From Bradyrhizobium algeriense (lineage in GTDB: Bacteria > Pseudomonadota > Alphaproteobacteria > Rhizobiales > Xanthobacteraceae), in assembly GCF_036924595.1 (NCBI RefSeq), contig NZ_JAZHRV010000001.1:3038001-3102000 (forward strand): a DNA stretch of 64,000 nt, given 5' to 3'. Below, one piece after another: positions 42,801-50,885 of the stretch (its first letter is position 1; each line of letters starts with the position of its first letter). A program made the translations under genes and the position numbers. The notes beneath the pieces are model-generated. The model saw only the letters and a list, made by a program, of their open reading frames with translations. It made no database searches and had not been told where the DNA came from.

Positions 42801-43004
42801 GAAAGCGGCACCGGCGCTGAATTGCGGTTTCCCCTCGGCATTTCCATCATCGGCGGCTTGCTGCTGAGCCAGTTGCTGACGCTCTATACGACGCCGGTGA
42901 TCTATCTGGCGCTTGACCGGCTCAATCGCAAAATCGAGAAGGCCGTGCCGGACCCCGGGCCTCCGGGGCCAACGGTTGCCGGCGCGACCGAGGGGATGCA
43001 ATAG
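39855..43004 (+). CDS. RND multidrug efflux pump, MdtB-like
   Basis: A 1049-residue RND transporter with 12 transmembrane segments and two large periplasmic loops. The proton-relay Asp pair is present in TGFVVDDAIVMIENIVRHME. Other blocks are FIRRPIATSLLGIALMIGGA at the start and LGVLYESYIHPITILSTLPS plus IGIILLMGIVKKNAIMMIDF in the second half. The tandem arrangement with a second RND gene and the sequence type point to the heteromeric MdtBC subgroup, which exports bile salts, novobiocin and, in some hosts, flavonoids. The next gene starts immediately after the stop codon. Confidence 0.93.
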   Translation: MSVSEPFIRRPIATSLLGIALMIGGALGYWALPVSALPQVDFPTVQVTTQLPGASPDVIASLITAPLERQLGQIPSLSSMQSTSSFGVSQISLQFDLNRDIDGATQDVQAAINAAAGILPKNLPYPPTYAKVNPADAPVLTLALTSETISLRAMSDIADTILGQRLSQISGVGRVAILGGLKPAVRVQADLARLAAYGISMEDLRNAIAGANVSGPKGSLDGAQQAYTIAANDQIAAAEAYKPIIIAYRNGSPVTIGDVAIIIDGLENDRTGGWYQGTPAVIIDIQRQPGANVIEVVRQIRAEIPKVQRAIPAGVNLTIVSDRTVTIRASVHDVQFTLILSVVLVTLVVLLFLRSLRATLIAGVALPLSLITSFGIMYFSGFSLDNLSLMALTIGTGFVVDDAIVMIENIVRHMENGESVMEASLKGASEIGFTVISLTVSLIAVFIPLLFMSGLVGRMFREFALTLTIAVVTSAIVSLTLTPMMCSRLLKHVGEEMTVPGLAAVSRGIDHMVAFYHRTLLWVLQRQRATLIVTFATIAATLVMYVIAPKGFLPLQDTASITAVTEAGPDVSFAEMQSRQAAAAAAIQADPDVVGVVSVIGAGSVNPTTNVGRLVMTLRPRGERHDDISVVVDRLKQRTASIPGMTIYFQPVQDVQISTQSSRSQYQYTLTGTDAAQVSLWSQKLIAEMRRDPLFRDVSSEAQEGGLRAALDINRQRAGQLGVSIQAVNDTLNDAFAQRQISTIYGQANQYRVVLEAMPMYQRDPSILSKLYLPGAASTTAGAPGAQVPLSAVATLTRTTAPLAISHLAQFPAVSLSFNLAPGEALGDAVDAVKKIETNIGMPGSIVGVYAGDAAEFSKSLAGQPWLILAAIVTIYIVLGVLYESYIHPITILSTLPSAGVGAILALMLFGQDLSVIGLIGIILLMGIVKKNAIMMIDFALEAERHQGMSPNEAIVQACLLRFRPIMMTTLAALFGALPLAIESGTGAELRFPLGISIIGGLLLSQLLTLYTTPVIYLALDRLNRKIEKAVPDPGPPGPTVAGATEGMQ

Positions 43005-46000
43005 ATGGCATCGATCTCGGAGCCCTTCATCCGCAGGCCGGTTGGCACCACGCTGCTGGCGATTGGGCTCTTTCTGGTCGGCATCGTCGCCTATGTCTTT
43101 CTGCCGGTCTCGGCCGTGCCCAATGTCGACTTCCCGATGATCCGGGTGTCGGCCACGCGGCCCGGCGCCGATCCTTCCGTGATGGCCTCAACCGTTGCCG
43201 CGCCGCTCGAACGCCGGCTCGGCCAGATCGCGGGCCTCGACCAGATCACTTCGACCAGTTCGCTCGGCACCACCAGCATCCAGTTGCAATTCTCGATCGG
43301 CCGCGACATCGATCGCGCGGCGCGCGATGTGCAGGCTGCGATCAATGCCTCGCTGGCGGACCTGCCGAGCGACCTGCCGTCGCTGCCGCGCTTCCGCAAG
43401 GCCAACCCTTCAGCCGCACCGGTATTCGTGCTGGCGCTGACGTCGAAGACGCTGACGACCAGTGCGATGTACGACGTCGCCGATACCGTGATCGCGCAAC
43501 GCATCTCGCAGGTGCCGGGCGTGGGCGAAGTCAACGTCACCGGCGCCGACCAGCCCGCGGTGCGTATCGCGCTCAACCCGGTGGCGCTGTCGAATGCGGG
43601 AATCGCCACCGACGACGTGCGGCTTGCCATTATCAACGCCAATCCGCTGGGTCCGGTCGGCATCTTCAACGGCGGCCGCCAGAGCGAGACGATCTCGACC
43701 AACAAGCAGATGCGAACCGCGGCCGAATTCCGCGACATCATCATCAAGAGCTCGGCCGGCAATTTCGTCCGCCTCGCCGACGTCGCCGAGGTCGAGGATT
43801 CCGTCCGCAACAGCCGCTCGATCGCCTGGTTCAACAAACAGCCCGCGGTGTTGATCCAGATCACCAAGCAGGGCGACGCCAACGTGATCGACACGGTCGA
43901 CCGGGTGAGGGCGCTATTGCCGGATCTGAAGCAGTGGCTCCCAGGCGGGGTAGAGATTTCGACCCTGGTCGACCGTACCGGCACCATCCGCGCCAGCGTG
44001 CTCGATATGCAGTACACGCTGCTGGCGACGGCGTTCCTGGTGATGGTTGTCGTGTTCGCGTTCCTGCGGCGGCTGACGCCGACCATCGCGGCCGGCGTCT
44101 CGGTGCCGCTGGCGCTGGCCGGCACCTGCGCCGGCATGTGGCTCGCCGGCTTCTCGATCGACAATCTGTCGCTGATGGCGCTCGCGATCTCGGTCGGCTT
44201 CGTGGTCGACGACGCCATCGTCATGATCGAGAACATGTACCGCAACCTCGAACACGGCATGGCGCCTTACCCGGCAGCGCTGGAGGGCGCCAAGCAAATC
44301 GGCTTTACCGTGCTGTCGATCAGCCTGTCCCTGATCGCGGCGTTTACGCCGCTGATCTTCATGGACGGGATCGTCGGCCGGCTGTTGCGCGAATTCTCGC
44401 TGACGCTGACCTTTGCGATCGTGGTGTCGACTGTGGTCTCGCTCACGATCACGCCGATGATCTGTGCGCATTACATCAAGGAGGCGACGTCGGATCGCGC
44501 GACCTGGTTCGATCGCCTGGTCGAGGGCACGCTGTCGCGCATCGTTTCTTTCTATACCTGGACGCTGCGGGCGGTGCTGGGCTTTCCGTTCCTGACCCTG
44601 CTCGTGTTCTTTGCCACCATCGCGCTGACGGTGGTGCTCTATATCAAGACGCCGAAGGGCTATTTCCCCACTGACGACAGCGGGTTCGTGATCGGCGCGA
44701 CGCGCGCATCCCCCGACACATCGTTCCAGGCGATGCTCGGGCTGCAGCAGCAACTGGCCGACATCGTCATGGCCGACCCGGCGGTCGCCGGCGTCGGCTC
44801 TTCGCTCGGCGGCACCGCCGGTCCTGGCGGTGGCGGCTCCAACCGCGGCACCATGTTCATCAGCCTGAAGCCGCCGGAGGAGCGGGCAGGTATGTCGACC
44901 GCGCAGGTGATCGATCGCCTGCGGCGGAATCTCTACCGGGTCGCCGGGATCCGCCTGTTCATGTTCGCCGCGCAGGACATCCGCACCGGCGGTCGGCAGA
45001 GCGATTCCGACTATCAGTATACGCTGTCGAGCACCAATCTCGATCTGTTGCAGAAATGGGCACCGCTGGTCGCCAAGCGCATGGAGACGGTGGAGGGCAT
45101 CACCGACGTTTCGAGCGACCGCGACCCCGGCGGGCTGCAATTGTCGCTGGTGATCGACCGCAAGACGGCGTCAAGCCTCGGCGTGCGCGTCCAGGATATC
45201 GACAACGCCCTGAACAACGCGTTCGCGCAACGGCAGATCTCGATCATCTATACCCAGCGGAACCAGTACATGGTGGTGCTGGAAATCGATCCGAAATTCC
45301 AGAGCGATCCCTCCAACCTCGAGCGTATCTTCGTGGCCGGCGCCAACGACGCCCAGGTGCCGCTATCGGCCGTGGTGCGCTACCAGCGCGGCCTGTCGCC
45401 GCTCGCGGTGTATCACTCGCAATCGTTCCCCTCGACGACGGTGTCGTTCAATCTGCTGCCCGACGTGCCGCTGGAGGTCGCGACTACAAACATCCAGCGC
45501 GCCGTCGAGGAACTGCACATGCCGGAAGGCATCCGTGGCAGTTTCGACGGCAATGCCGGCGATTTCAACAAGACCAGCGGCCGGCAGCCGCTGCTGATCC
45601 TGGGCGCGCTGGTGGCGATGTATATCGTGCTCGGCGTGCTCTATGAGAGCCTCGCGCATCCGATCACGATCATTTCGACGCTGCCATCCGCAGGGCTCGG
45701 CGCGCTGCTCGCGCTGCAGGTGACCAATACGCCGCTGACCGTGATCGCCTTCGTCGGCATCATCCTGTTGATCGGCATCGTCAAGAAGAACGGCATCATG
45801 ATGGTCGATTTTGCGCTCGACGCCGAGCGCCACCGCGGGCTGTCGTCGGCGGACGCGATTTTCGAGGCGTGCCGCGCCCGCTTCCGGCCGATCCTGATGA
45901 CGACAATGGCCGCCTTGTTTGCCGGCATTCCGCTGGTCATTGCCACCGGCCCCGGCACCGAGCTGCGCCGGCCGCTCGGCATCACCATCATCGGCGGATT

Positions 46001-46109
46001 GTTCGTGTCGCAGATCCTGACGCTTTATACGACGCCGGTGATCTACCTGCTGATCGACCGGTTGCGGCAGCGATCCCGGCCGGCAGCGATCCCGGCGCCG
46101 GCCGAATAG
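43005..46109 (+). CDS. RND multidrug efflux pump, MdtC-like
   Basis: A 1034-residue RND transporter, paralogous to the preceding one. The ATG follows the upstream TAG with no gap. It opens ISEPFIRRPVGTTLLAIGLF, with the proton-relay pair in VGFVVDDAIVMIENMYRNLE and the second-half block LGVLYESLAHPITIISTLPS. MdtB and MdtC form a B2C trimer in E. coli, so these two proteins probably form one mixed pump with the upstream adaptor and channel. No two-component regulator like BaeSR is adjacent. Confidence 0.93.
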   Translation: MASISEPFIRRPVGTTLLAIGLFLVGIVAYVFLPVSAVPNVDFPMIRVSATRPGADPSVMASTVAAPLERRLGQIAGLDQITSTSSLGTTSIQLQFSIGRDIDRAARDVQAAINASLADLPSDLPSLPRFRKANPSAAPVFVLALTSKTLTTSAMYDVADTVIAQRISQVPGVGEVNVTGADQPAVRIALNPVALSNAGIATDDVRLAIINANPLGPVGIFNGGRQSETISTNKQMRTAAEFRDIIIKSSAGNFVRLADVAEVEDSVRNSRSIAWFNKQPAVLIQITKQGDANVIDTVDRVRALLPDLKQWLPGGVEISTLVDRTGTIRASVLDMQYTLLATAFLVMVVVFAFLRRLTPTIAAGVSVPLALAGTCAGMWLAGFSIDNLSLMALAISVGFVVDDAIVMIENMYRNLEHGMAPYPAALEGAKQIGFTVLSISLSLIAAFTPLIFMDGIVGRLLREFSLTLTFAIVVSTVVSLTITPMICAHYIKEATSDRATWFDRLVEGTLSRIVSFYTWTLRAVLGFPFLTLLVFFATIALTVVLYIKTPKGYFPTDDSGFVIGATRASPDTSFQAMLGLQQQLADIVMADPAVAGVGSSLGGTAGPGGGGSNRGTMFISLKPPEERAGMSTAQVIDRLRRNLYRVAGIRLFMFAAQDIRTGGRQSDSDYQYTLSSTNLDLLQKWAPLVAKRMETVEGITDVSSDRDPGGLQLSLVIDRKTASSLGVRVQDIDNALNNAFAQRQISIIYTQRNQYMVVLEIDPKFQSDPSNLERIFVAGANDAQVPLSAVVRYQRGLSPLAVYHSQSFPSTTVSFNLLPDVPLEVATTNIQRAVEELHMPEGIRGSFDGNAGDFNKTSGRQPLLILGALVAMYIVLGVLYESLAHPITIISTLPSAGLGALLALQVTNTPLTVIAFVGIILLIGIVKKNGIMMVDFALDAERHRGLSSADAIFEACRARFRPILMTTMAALFAGIPLVIATGPGTELRRPLGITIIGGLFVSQILTLYTTPVIYLLIDRLRQRSRPAAIPAPAE

Positions 46110-46135
46110 AAGCTTCGAGGGGCTTTTGCAGGGCC

Positions 46136-46492
46136 TCAGCGTTGCTGTTGGCTTTTCACATCGCCCGCAATGGCATCGACGTATGGCTTGTAGCGAATGG
46201 AAAGGGTTCGCAGAGAACTGACGATTTTTTCTTTCTTCTCAGGCGGCAAATCCGGGCCGCTGGCAAGTTTGTACAGTTTTTCTTCCATCGTTCCCCAAAA
46301 TGCCGGGCCACCTTTTAGTATCGCCAGTTCACTCGCCCGCTCTTCGATGAAGCCCGTAATAAGAGTGAAGGCCACATAAAAAAACACGAGCACCGCACAA
46401 GTGACAGCGGCAAGCTTTATAAAAAAAGTCGTCAACGGCGAAGGGGCAAATGATGGTTTCAATGCCGTCTTGTCCATTTCACTTGCTGACAT
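46136..46492 (-). CDS. Single-pass membrane protein of unknown function
   Basis: A 118-residue protein with a short cytoplasmic head, one transmembrane helix (FFIKLAAVTCAVLVFFYVAF, residues 23-42) and a charged, helical periplasmic part (EERASELAILKGGPAFWGTM, LPPEKKEKIVSSLRTLSIRY). The start could be ATG 46492 or the one five codons later. The topology resembles small inner-membrane accessory proteins. It converges on the RND operon, with 26 bases between stops. I do not recognise a family. Confidence 0.6.
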   Translation of the reverse strand: MSASEMDKTALKPSFAPSPLTTFFIKLAAVTCAVLVFFYVAFTLITGFIEERASELAILKGGPAFWGTMEEKLYKLASGPDLPPEKKEKIVSSLRTLSIRYKPYVDAIAGDVKSQQQR

Positions 46493-46820
46493 TCCAGTGC
46501 TCTCCAGTTGCAGTTTGGGTCGTTTATCACCATGACCAACAATCGCACAATCTCCACAGCCTTGACGATCAGCGGCCTGAACCCGTGAGGCGGAGCGTCT
46601 CGATATCAGTTTCGGACCATCTCATCACCAACGCCAAATTCGATGCAAGAGCATCTTCTTCGTCTCCCGGTTCGGCTGCGGAGCGTATTCGGCGAAACTT
46701 CTCGTGAAAGGGACAAGGCCGCGGTTTTTTCGGCCTCAGCCGGCCTTGCAAGTGCGGCGCCGGCGGTCACGGTGCCTGCCGAACGGTTGAATTACCCGCC
46801 ACGAAGCGTATAGCGGGCGA
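46493..46820. other. Intergenic region, nothing recognised
   Basis: About 330 bases between a small membrane protein gene and the DTW gene, both transcribed away from it. It should contain two divergent promoters. No open frame here has coding character. Confidence 0.5.
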
Positions 46821-47567
46821 ATGTCAGAACAAGCCAATCCCAAGTTTGGCGTCCCCAAGTCCGGCGCCGCCGAAGAGGTGGTCCCGGACTGTCCGCATTG
46901 CGGCAAGCCGCTGCCGCTCTGTATCTGCGACAGCGTTACGCCGATCAAGAGCCGCATCTCGCTGTTGATCCTGCAGCACCCGCAGGAGCAGGACAGGGCG
47001 CTCGGCACCGCGCGGCTGACCGCGATGCATTTCAAGGATGCGGTCGTCAAGATCGGCCTGTCCTGGCCAAGCCTCTCCAAGGCGCTGGGACGGAAGGTCG
47101 ATGATCCCTCGCGCTGGGCGGTGCTTTATCTCGGTTCAGCCAAGGTCGCCGATCTCGATACCGATGCCGAAATCGTCGCAATCAATCGCAAGGGCGAGGT
47201 CGAGCCGCACCAGCGCGCCATCCTCTCCGACATCGAAGGCATCGTGCTGCTCGACGGAACCTGGAGCCAGGCCAAGGCGCTGTGGTGGCGCAATGCGTGG
47301 ATGCTGAAATGCCAGCGGGTCATTCTGGGCCCGAAACGCCCGTCACGTTACGGCAAGCTCCGCAAGGAGCCGCGCGGCGACGGCCTTTCCACGATCGAGG
47401 CCGCAGGCCTGCTGCTGGCGGGGCTCGAAAAGCGGCCTGAGATCGCCGAGGCGCTCAACGCCAGCTTTGACCGAATGCTGGCGCGGTATCGGGAAGTGCA
47501 GGCCGAAATGCCCAAGCTCGCGCCCAAGCCGAAGAAGAAGGACTATCGGCGGCGCAAGCGGGGCTGA
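46821..47567 (+). CDS. tRNA-uridine aminocarboxypropyltransferase (DTW domain, TapT family)
   Basis: A 248-residue DTW-domain protein. Near the N-terminus is a Cys cluster CPHCGKPLPLCICD that fits metal binding. The core has ISLLILQHPQEQDRALGTAR, the family motif in LLDGTWSQAKALWWRNAW (D-x-T-W), and PSRYGKLRKEPRGDGLSTIE. The C-terminus is a basic tail (APKPKKKDYRRRKRG) suited to tRNA binding. E. coli TapT and the human DTWD proteins form acp3U in tRNA from SAM. It is transcribed alone. The assignment to a particular tRNA position (47 or 20) cannot be made from sequence. Confidence 0.88.
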   Translation: MSEQANPKFGVPKSGAAEEVVPDCPHCGKPLPLCICDSVTPIKSRISLLILQHPQEQDRALGTARLTAMHFKDAVVKIGLSWPSLSKALGRKVDDPSRWAVLYLGSAKVADLDTDAEIVAINRKGEVEPHQRAILSDIEGIVLLDGTWSQAKALWWRNAWMLKCQRVILGPKRPSRYGKLRKEPRGDGLSTIEAAGLLLAGLEKRPEIAEALNASFDRMLARYREVQAEMPKLAPKPKKKDYRRRKRG

Positions 47568-47774
47568 CTTCCGACCTTTCAACCAAAGGCTGTCGACGAG
47601 GTGCGTATGTCTCGCTGGGTGTCCAGTGTTGCACCGTTACCCGCCTGGTTCCAATGTCGGCCTCACGACATAGGTAATCCTGTTTTGCCCCGGAAACGGC
47701 TGTGGACAATGGTGACACGGCTCTTGACGGTGATAAATTCCTTACCCTCCGCGTAACAATTTGGAGCTTAGTCG

Positions 47775-48254
47775 ATGACTTTAAGCACAGAAATTCTGAC
47801 GCGTTCTCCATTACTCGACGCTGATGGACTGGAAGGAGAAATCGGCAACATAATCAGCAGAACCCGGCGAGGGCCGGTCCTCCGAGAAGTGTCCGAAAGC
47901 CACGATCATCCGTTGCCGAAAGGCCCGATGCCCGACTACGTCGAGCACAGGGAAGGGGTCAATCAGGTCGGCAAGCTCTCGGCCGAAGCCGTGGTCCGCG
48001 AATACGACGCGGCAGTGAAAGAGATTGAAGCCCTCGGTGCCGAACTGACCGAGGCCGCCAGGAAATGTGAGGCGATGGTCGCAGGCGTTCACGCCACGGT
48101 GAGCGAGATCAAGGAGTTGGCGGCGAATTATCGTGAGGAAGGCAAGCGCTACTTCCTGCAGATCGAGGATTGTTCCCTGATGACATCCGAAGTCCGGACC
48201 GTCTGCGAGACGCTCAAAAAGAAAATTGCCGCAGGTAGTAATCTCGCCGCCTGA
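47775..48254 (+). CDS. Conserved hypothetical coiled-coil protein
   Basis: A 159-residue soluble protein. The N-terminal 65 residues are polar and probably flexible. The rest is helical with heptad character (VREYDAAVKEIEALGAELTE, MVAGVHATVSEIKELAANYR, EVRTVCETLKKKIAAG). A ribosome site GGAG lies eight bases before the ATG. Proteins of this kind are common, uncharacterised and Bradyrhizobium-typical. No motif suggests a function. Confidence 0.65.
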   Translation: MTLSTEILTRSPLLDADGLEGEIGNIISRTRRGPVLREVSESHDHPLPKGPMPDYVEHREGVNQVGKLSAEAVVREYDAAVKEIEALGAELTEAARKCEAMVAGVHATVSEIKELAANYREEGKRYFLQIEDCSLMTSEVRTVCETLKKKIAAGSNLAA

Positions 48255-48494
48255 TGTTCCGGCTGTGGCCGGTCCTGGTGGCGGCCGCGCCGTTCGTCGT
48301 CGCGGCCATAAGCTGGGTATTCTAGGTCGCACGGCCGTCACCGAGATGTCGATGACGGCACGCGCCAGATGGCAGGTCGGATGTCCGTTCCGACCTGAGA
48401 CTCGGTCACGTCTCGTGACGCGCGGCGCCTGAAGGTTGCTCCATTCTTTCCCCCGCACTATGACGGACGCGTCGGATGCAAGCGGAGCAACGGG

Positions 48495-49175
48495 ATGGAA
48501 TTGGTCGCGCATTTGCGCCTGTTGAGACAGGCTTCGATTGATCTCGTCTTCTTCTGCGGCGTTCCGATCGTGCTGGCGATAACTTCGGCCGTTCTCGGAC
48601 CGTACACGGCCATCATGGGAGGCACCGGCGCGACCGTCTACATCCTCTCGCTCGCCATTGTGCCTTGGTGCCTGACCGGCCTTGTCACCCAATTGGTGAG
48701 CAAAAGCGCCGGGCGAAGACTGCCGCTTTGGCTGATTGCGGCCATCGGTGCCATCGCCGCCGGCCCCTTCGTGTCGCTCTACGTGTATGTCATCAATGCG
48801 ATCGCCGTCGACATCTGGCCGGCTCTGGACGCCTTGCGCCCGGCTGCGTTCAGCGCGGAACATCTCAAATCCGCCGCCTTGTCGGAAGGACGCGCCATCG
48901 TGCTCTGGATCGCCTTCGTTGTCATTTTCCATGAGACGCTGGGCTGGGCGAGGTTTGCGTCGCCAGTCGCGGAAGCAAGCCGCGAAGAGCGCTTTCAACT
49001 GAGCGGCGCTGAATGGACGGCGGAAGACGATGCGCTGTTGCGATCGTTGATTCGTAACGGCGAGCCGCCGAGGGCTATCGCGCTGGAAATGAAGCGGACG
49101 GTCGCGGGTATCCGCGCCAGGACTGCAAAGCTTGGTCTTCGGAACAACCGTATCGGCGATAGGTCCGCCAACTGA
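48495..49175 (+). CDS. Membrane protein with C-terminal Myb/GcrA-like helix-turn-helix
   Basis: A 226-residue protein with about four hydrophobic segments (residues 16-38, 46-66, 76-104 and 133-147), then a cytosolic tail. The tail at 174-213 reads WTAEDDALLRSLIRNGEPPR, then AIALEMKRTVAGIRARTAKL: a Trp-initiated three-helix pattern like SANT/Myb and GcrA-type DNA-binding domains (W-T-x-E-D ... IA ... RT-x-x-x-I-R-x-R-x-x-x-L). A membrane-anchored DNA-binding protein would be an unusual one-component regulator, comparable in layout to membrane LytTR proteins. ATG at 48495 has GGAG seven bases upstream. The gene lies alone just before tRNA-Cys. Confidence 0.7.
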   Translation: MELVAHLRLLRQASIDLVFFCGVPIVLAITSAVLGPYTAIMGGTGATVYILSLAIVPWCLTGLVTQLVSKSAGRRLPLWLIAAIGAIAAGPFVSLYVYVINAIAVDIWPALDALRPAAFSAEHLKSAALSEGRAIVLWIAFVVIFHETLGWARFASPVAEASREERFQLSGAEWTAEDDALLRSLIRNGEPPRAIALEMKRTVAGIRARTAKLGLRNNRIGDRSAN

Positions 49176-49290
49176 GGCGCCGGCCGGGCGGCACGATCCG
49201 GACTGTTTCAGTTTGCTAACCAGTGCTGCGCAGGGCCGGCGCTGCTTGGTTGCCTATCCGGGGCAGGGCGTATATGAGTGCGCCCGATGG

Positions 49291-49364
49291 GGCCACGTGG
49301 CGGAGTGGTTACGCAACGGTCTGCAAAACCGTGTACACCAGTTCAATTCTGGTCGTGGCCTCCA
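49291..49364 (+). tRNA. tRNA-Cys (anticodon GCA)
   Basis: Acceptor ggccacg pairs with cgtggcc; the anticodon stem acggt/accgt surrounds ctgcaaa with anticodon GCA; the T loop is gttcaattc. Discriminator T is followed by an encoded CCA. Confidence 0.95.
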
Positions 49365-49423
49365 TCCATATAATCAATGGCTTAGGCCGATTATAGGAGA
49401 GGCCATAGGAGACCAGCCGCGCT

Positions 49424-49603
49424 TCAGCAGACGGCGTGCCAGCCCTCGGGAAACGGAACCAGCGGCCACGGGCCCCGGTTGTCGTTGGCGGCGCGCGGCG
49501 ACGGATAAGAGCGCTGGGTCTGGACCACGAAATCATCCTCCGGGGCTGGCGCAACAGCCGTTTGAACGGCTTCCAGCAGCAAGTCGTATTCAACTTCGCT
49601 CAT
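49424..49603 (-). CDS. Small hypothetical protein, 59 residues
   Basis: Starts at ATG 49603 with GGAG six bases upstream (ggagagcgcg). The protein begins MSEVEYDLLLEAVQTAVAPA, continues DDFVVQTQRSYPSP and ends with a Pro/Trp-rich RGPWPLVPFPEGW segment. It has no signal peptide or membrane segment. The longer open frame upstream is rejected because it lacks a ribosome site. No function is recognised. Confidence 0.5.
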   Translation of the reverse strand: MSEVEYDLLLEAVQTAVAPAPEDDFVVQTQRSYPSPRAANDNRGPWPLVPFPEGWHAVC

Positions 49604-49857
49604 CGCGCTCTCCGGGGTTCCAGAGGCGATGGTCGCAAAACTATTTTGTTTCCATATTGAGCGGATCGTTCGAATTTTAACGATTCGGCGACCGCGGCAA
49701 AGCTGGTTACTGAAGTGTTGAGTTCCCCGCTTAAACGCTAACCCCGCGCAGGCGGGGTCGAGTGTGAGAAAAATCACTTTTTGCAAAATTTAGTTCGCGT
49801 ATTCGCCTGGATGACGCCGGCCTTGTCAAGGCGGGCACGATCCAGGGAGACGCGGTC

Positions 49858-50115
49858 ATGAAGGCACGGTTTGCGCGAAGTGCGGCAGGGCTCTTTCGTT
49901 CGCGCCGGGCTTCGACGCTCGGCTTCCTGCTCACGCTGATGGCGAGCGGCTCGGCCGCTGCCCAGCAAGGCACCCCCGAACAACGCCGGGCCTGTACGCC
50001 CGACGTCTACCGCCTCTGCGCCGGCGAGATCCCGAACGCCCGGGCGATTACCGCATGCCTGCGCCGGCAGAAGTCGAGCTTGAGCCCGGCTTGTGCTGCG
50101 GTGTTCGAGCAGTGA
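49858..50115 (+). CDS. Small cysteine-containing secreted protein
   Basis: An 85-residue protein with an N-terminal signal region (RASTLGFLLTLMASGSAAAQ, preceded by a basic stretch). The mature ~50 residues carry four cysteines in RRACTPDVYRLCAGEIPN and ITACLRRQKSSLSPACAAVF, a spacing seen in many small periplasmic proteins of Bradyrhizobium and resembling one Cys-rich repeat of the GLG1 type. GGGAG lies eight bases before the ATG. It faces the TetR gene on the other strand (convergent). Confidence 0.7.
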   Translation: MKARFARSAAGLFRSRRASTLGFLLTLMASGSAAAQQGTPEQRRACTPDVYRLCAGEIPNARAITACLRRQKSSLSPACAAVFEQ

Positions 50116-50130
50116 GCACCAACCGCTTCC

Positions 50131-50796
50131 TTACATCTCCAGCGCGGCCAGATTCTTCGGCAGCATCCGCTTGAACAAAGTGAGAATGCGGGCAGCTTCC
50201 TTCGCGTCCTGCGTAATGGCGTGGCGGACTGTGGCGGCGATCAGCGTCATGATCAGTTGGGAAAACGAGGCGAGGGCGGTTGCGGGCGCGCCGGGTGCGA
50301 TCCGCCGCAGCGCATCGCCGAGCAGCCCGGCGAGATAGACGCCGTCCTCCTCGTCGAGTTTTTGCAGGGCACGGTCGGCCTGCGTCGCTTGCCAGATATC
50401 GCGCATGACCGGCACGTCCATGAACATCTGATAGTAGCTGTCGGTAATACGGCACAAAGCCGGATGCAGATCCCTTGCGTTCCTGACCACGGCGAGGTCG
50501 CGCCGGACGCAGTCGCGGCCAACCGCATTGTAGCGTTCCGCCAGCGTGCCGATGATCGCGGTCTTGTCCGGAAAGTATTGATAGAGCGAGCCGAACGGTA
50601 CGCCGCTGCGCTCGACGACGTCGCTCATGCGGAAGGCTTCGCTGCCCTTTTCAGCCATCAGCGCTGCCGCGCATGCGAGGATTTTCTCGAACCGCTCGCG
50701 GCTGCGCTGCTGGGTCGGGACGAGGCGCGCCAATCCCCCAGCGCCTGCTTCGGCGGCTTTCTGTCCGGCTTTTCCCCTCGGCATCGGTCCTCTCAC
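50131..50796 (-). CDS. TetR-family transcriptional regulator
   Basis: A 221-residue TetR regulator. The N-terminal helix-turn-helix covers about residues 30-80 (RSRERFEKILACAAALMAEK, SEAFRMSDVVERSGVPFGSL, YQYFPDKTAIIGTLAERYN), a strong match to the family. The C-terminal ligand domain (residues 90-221) is of the generic type. It is divergent from the NmrA-like and DUF1772 genes, and the 89-base gap contains a perfect inverted repeat plus an extra half-site, so it probably represses that operon and itself. Confidence 0.88.
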   Translation of the reverse strand: MRGPMPRGKAGQKAAEAGAGGLARLVPTQQRSRERFEKILACAAALMAEKGSEAFRMSDVVERSGVPFGSLYQYFPDKTAIIGTLAERYNAVGRDCVRRDLAVVRNARDLHPALCRITDSYYQMFMDVPVMRDIWQATQADRALQKLDEEDGVYLAGLLGDALRRIAPGAPATALASFSQLIMTLIAATVRHAITQDAKEAARILTLFKRMLPKNLAALEM

Positions 50797-50844
50797 ATAA
50801 AAGCGACTTGACGTTACTAATACGAGAGTTTATCGGGTTTAGCA

Positions 50845-50865
50845 AATACGAGGTATTCTCGTATT
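50845..50865. promoter_or_regulatory. Probable TetR operator
   Basis: Perfect inverted repeat aatacgag-gtatt-ctcgtatt in the divergent gap, 21 bases before the NmrA-like ATG. A third copy of the half-site aatacgag lies at 50819-50826. Size and position fit a TetR dimer site overlapping the promoter. Confidence 0.7.
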
Positions 50866-50885
50866 ACGTTCCGAAAGGATGATCC

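Noticed and set aside
46569..46751. Short minus-strand frame before the DTW gene
   Set aside because: No ribosome site, no motif and no coding character.
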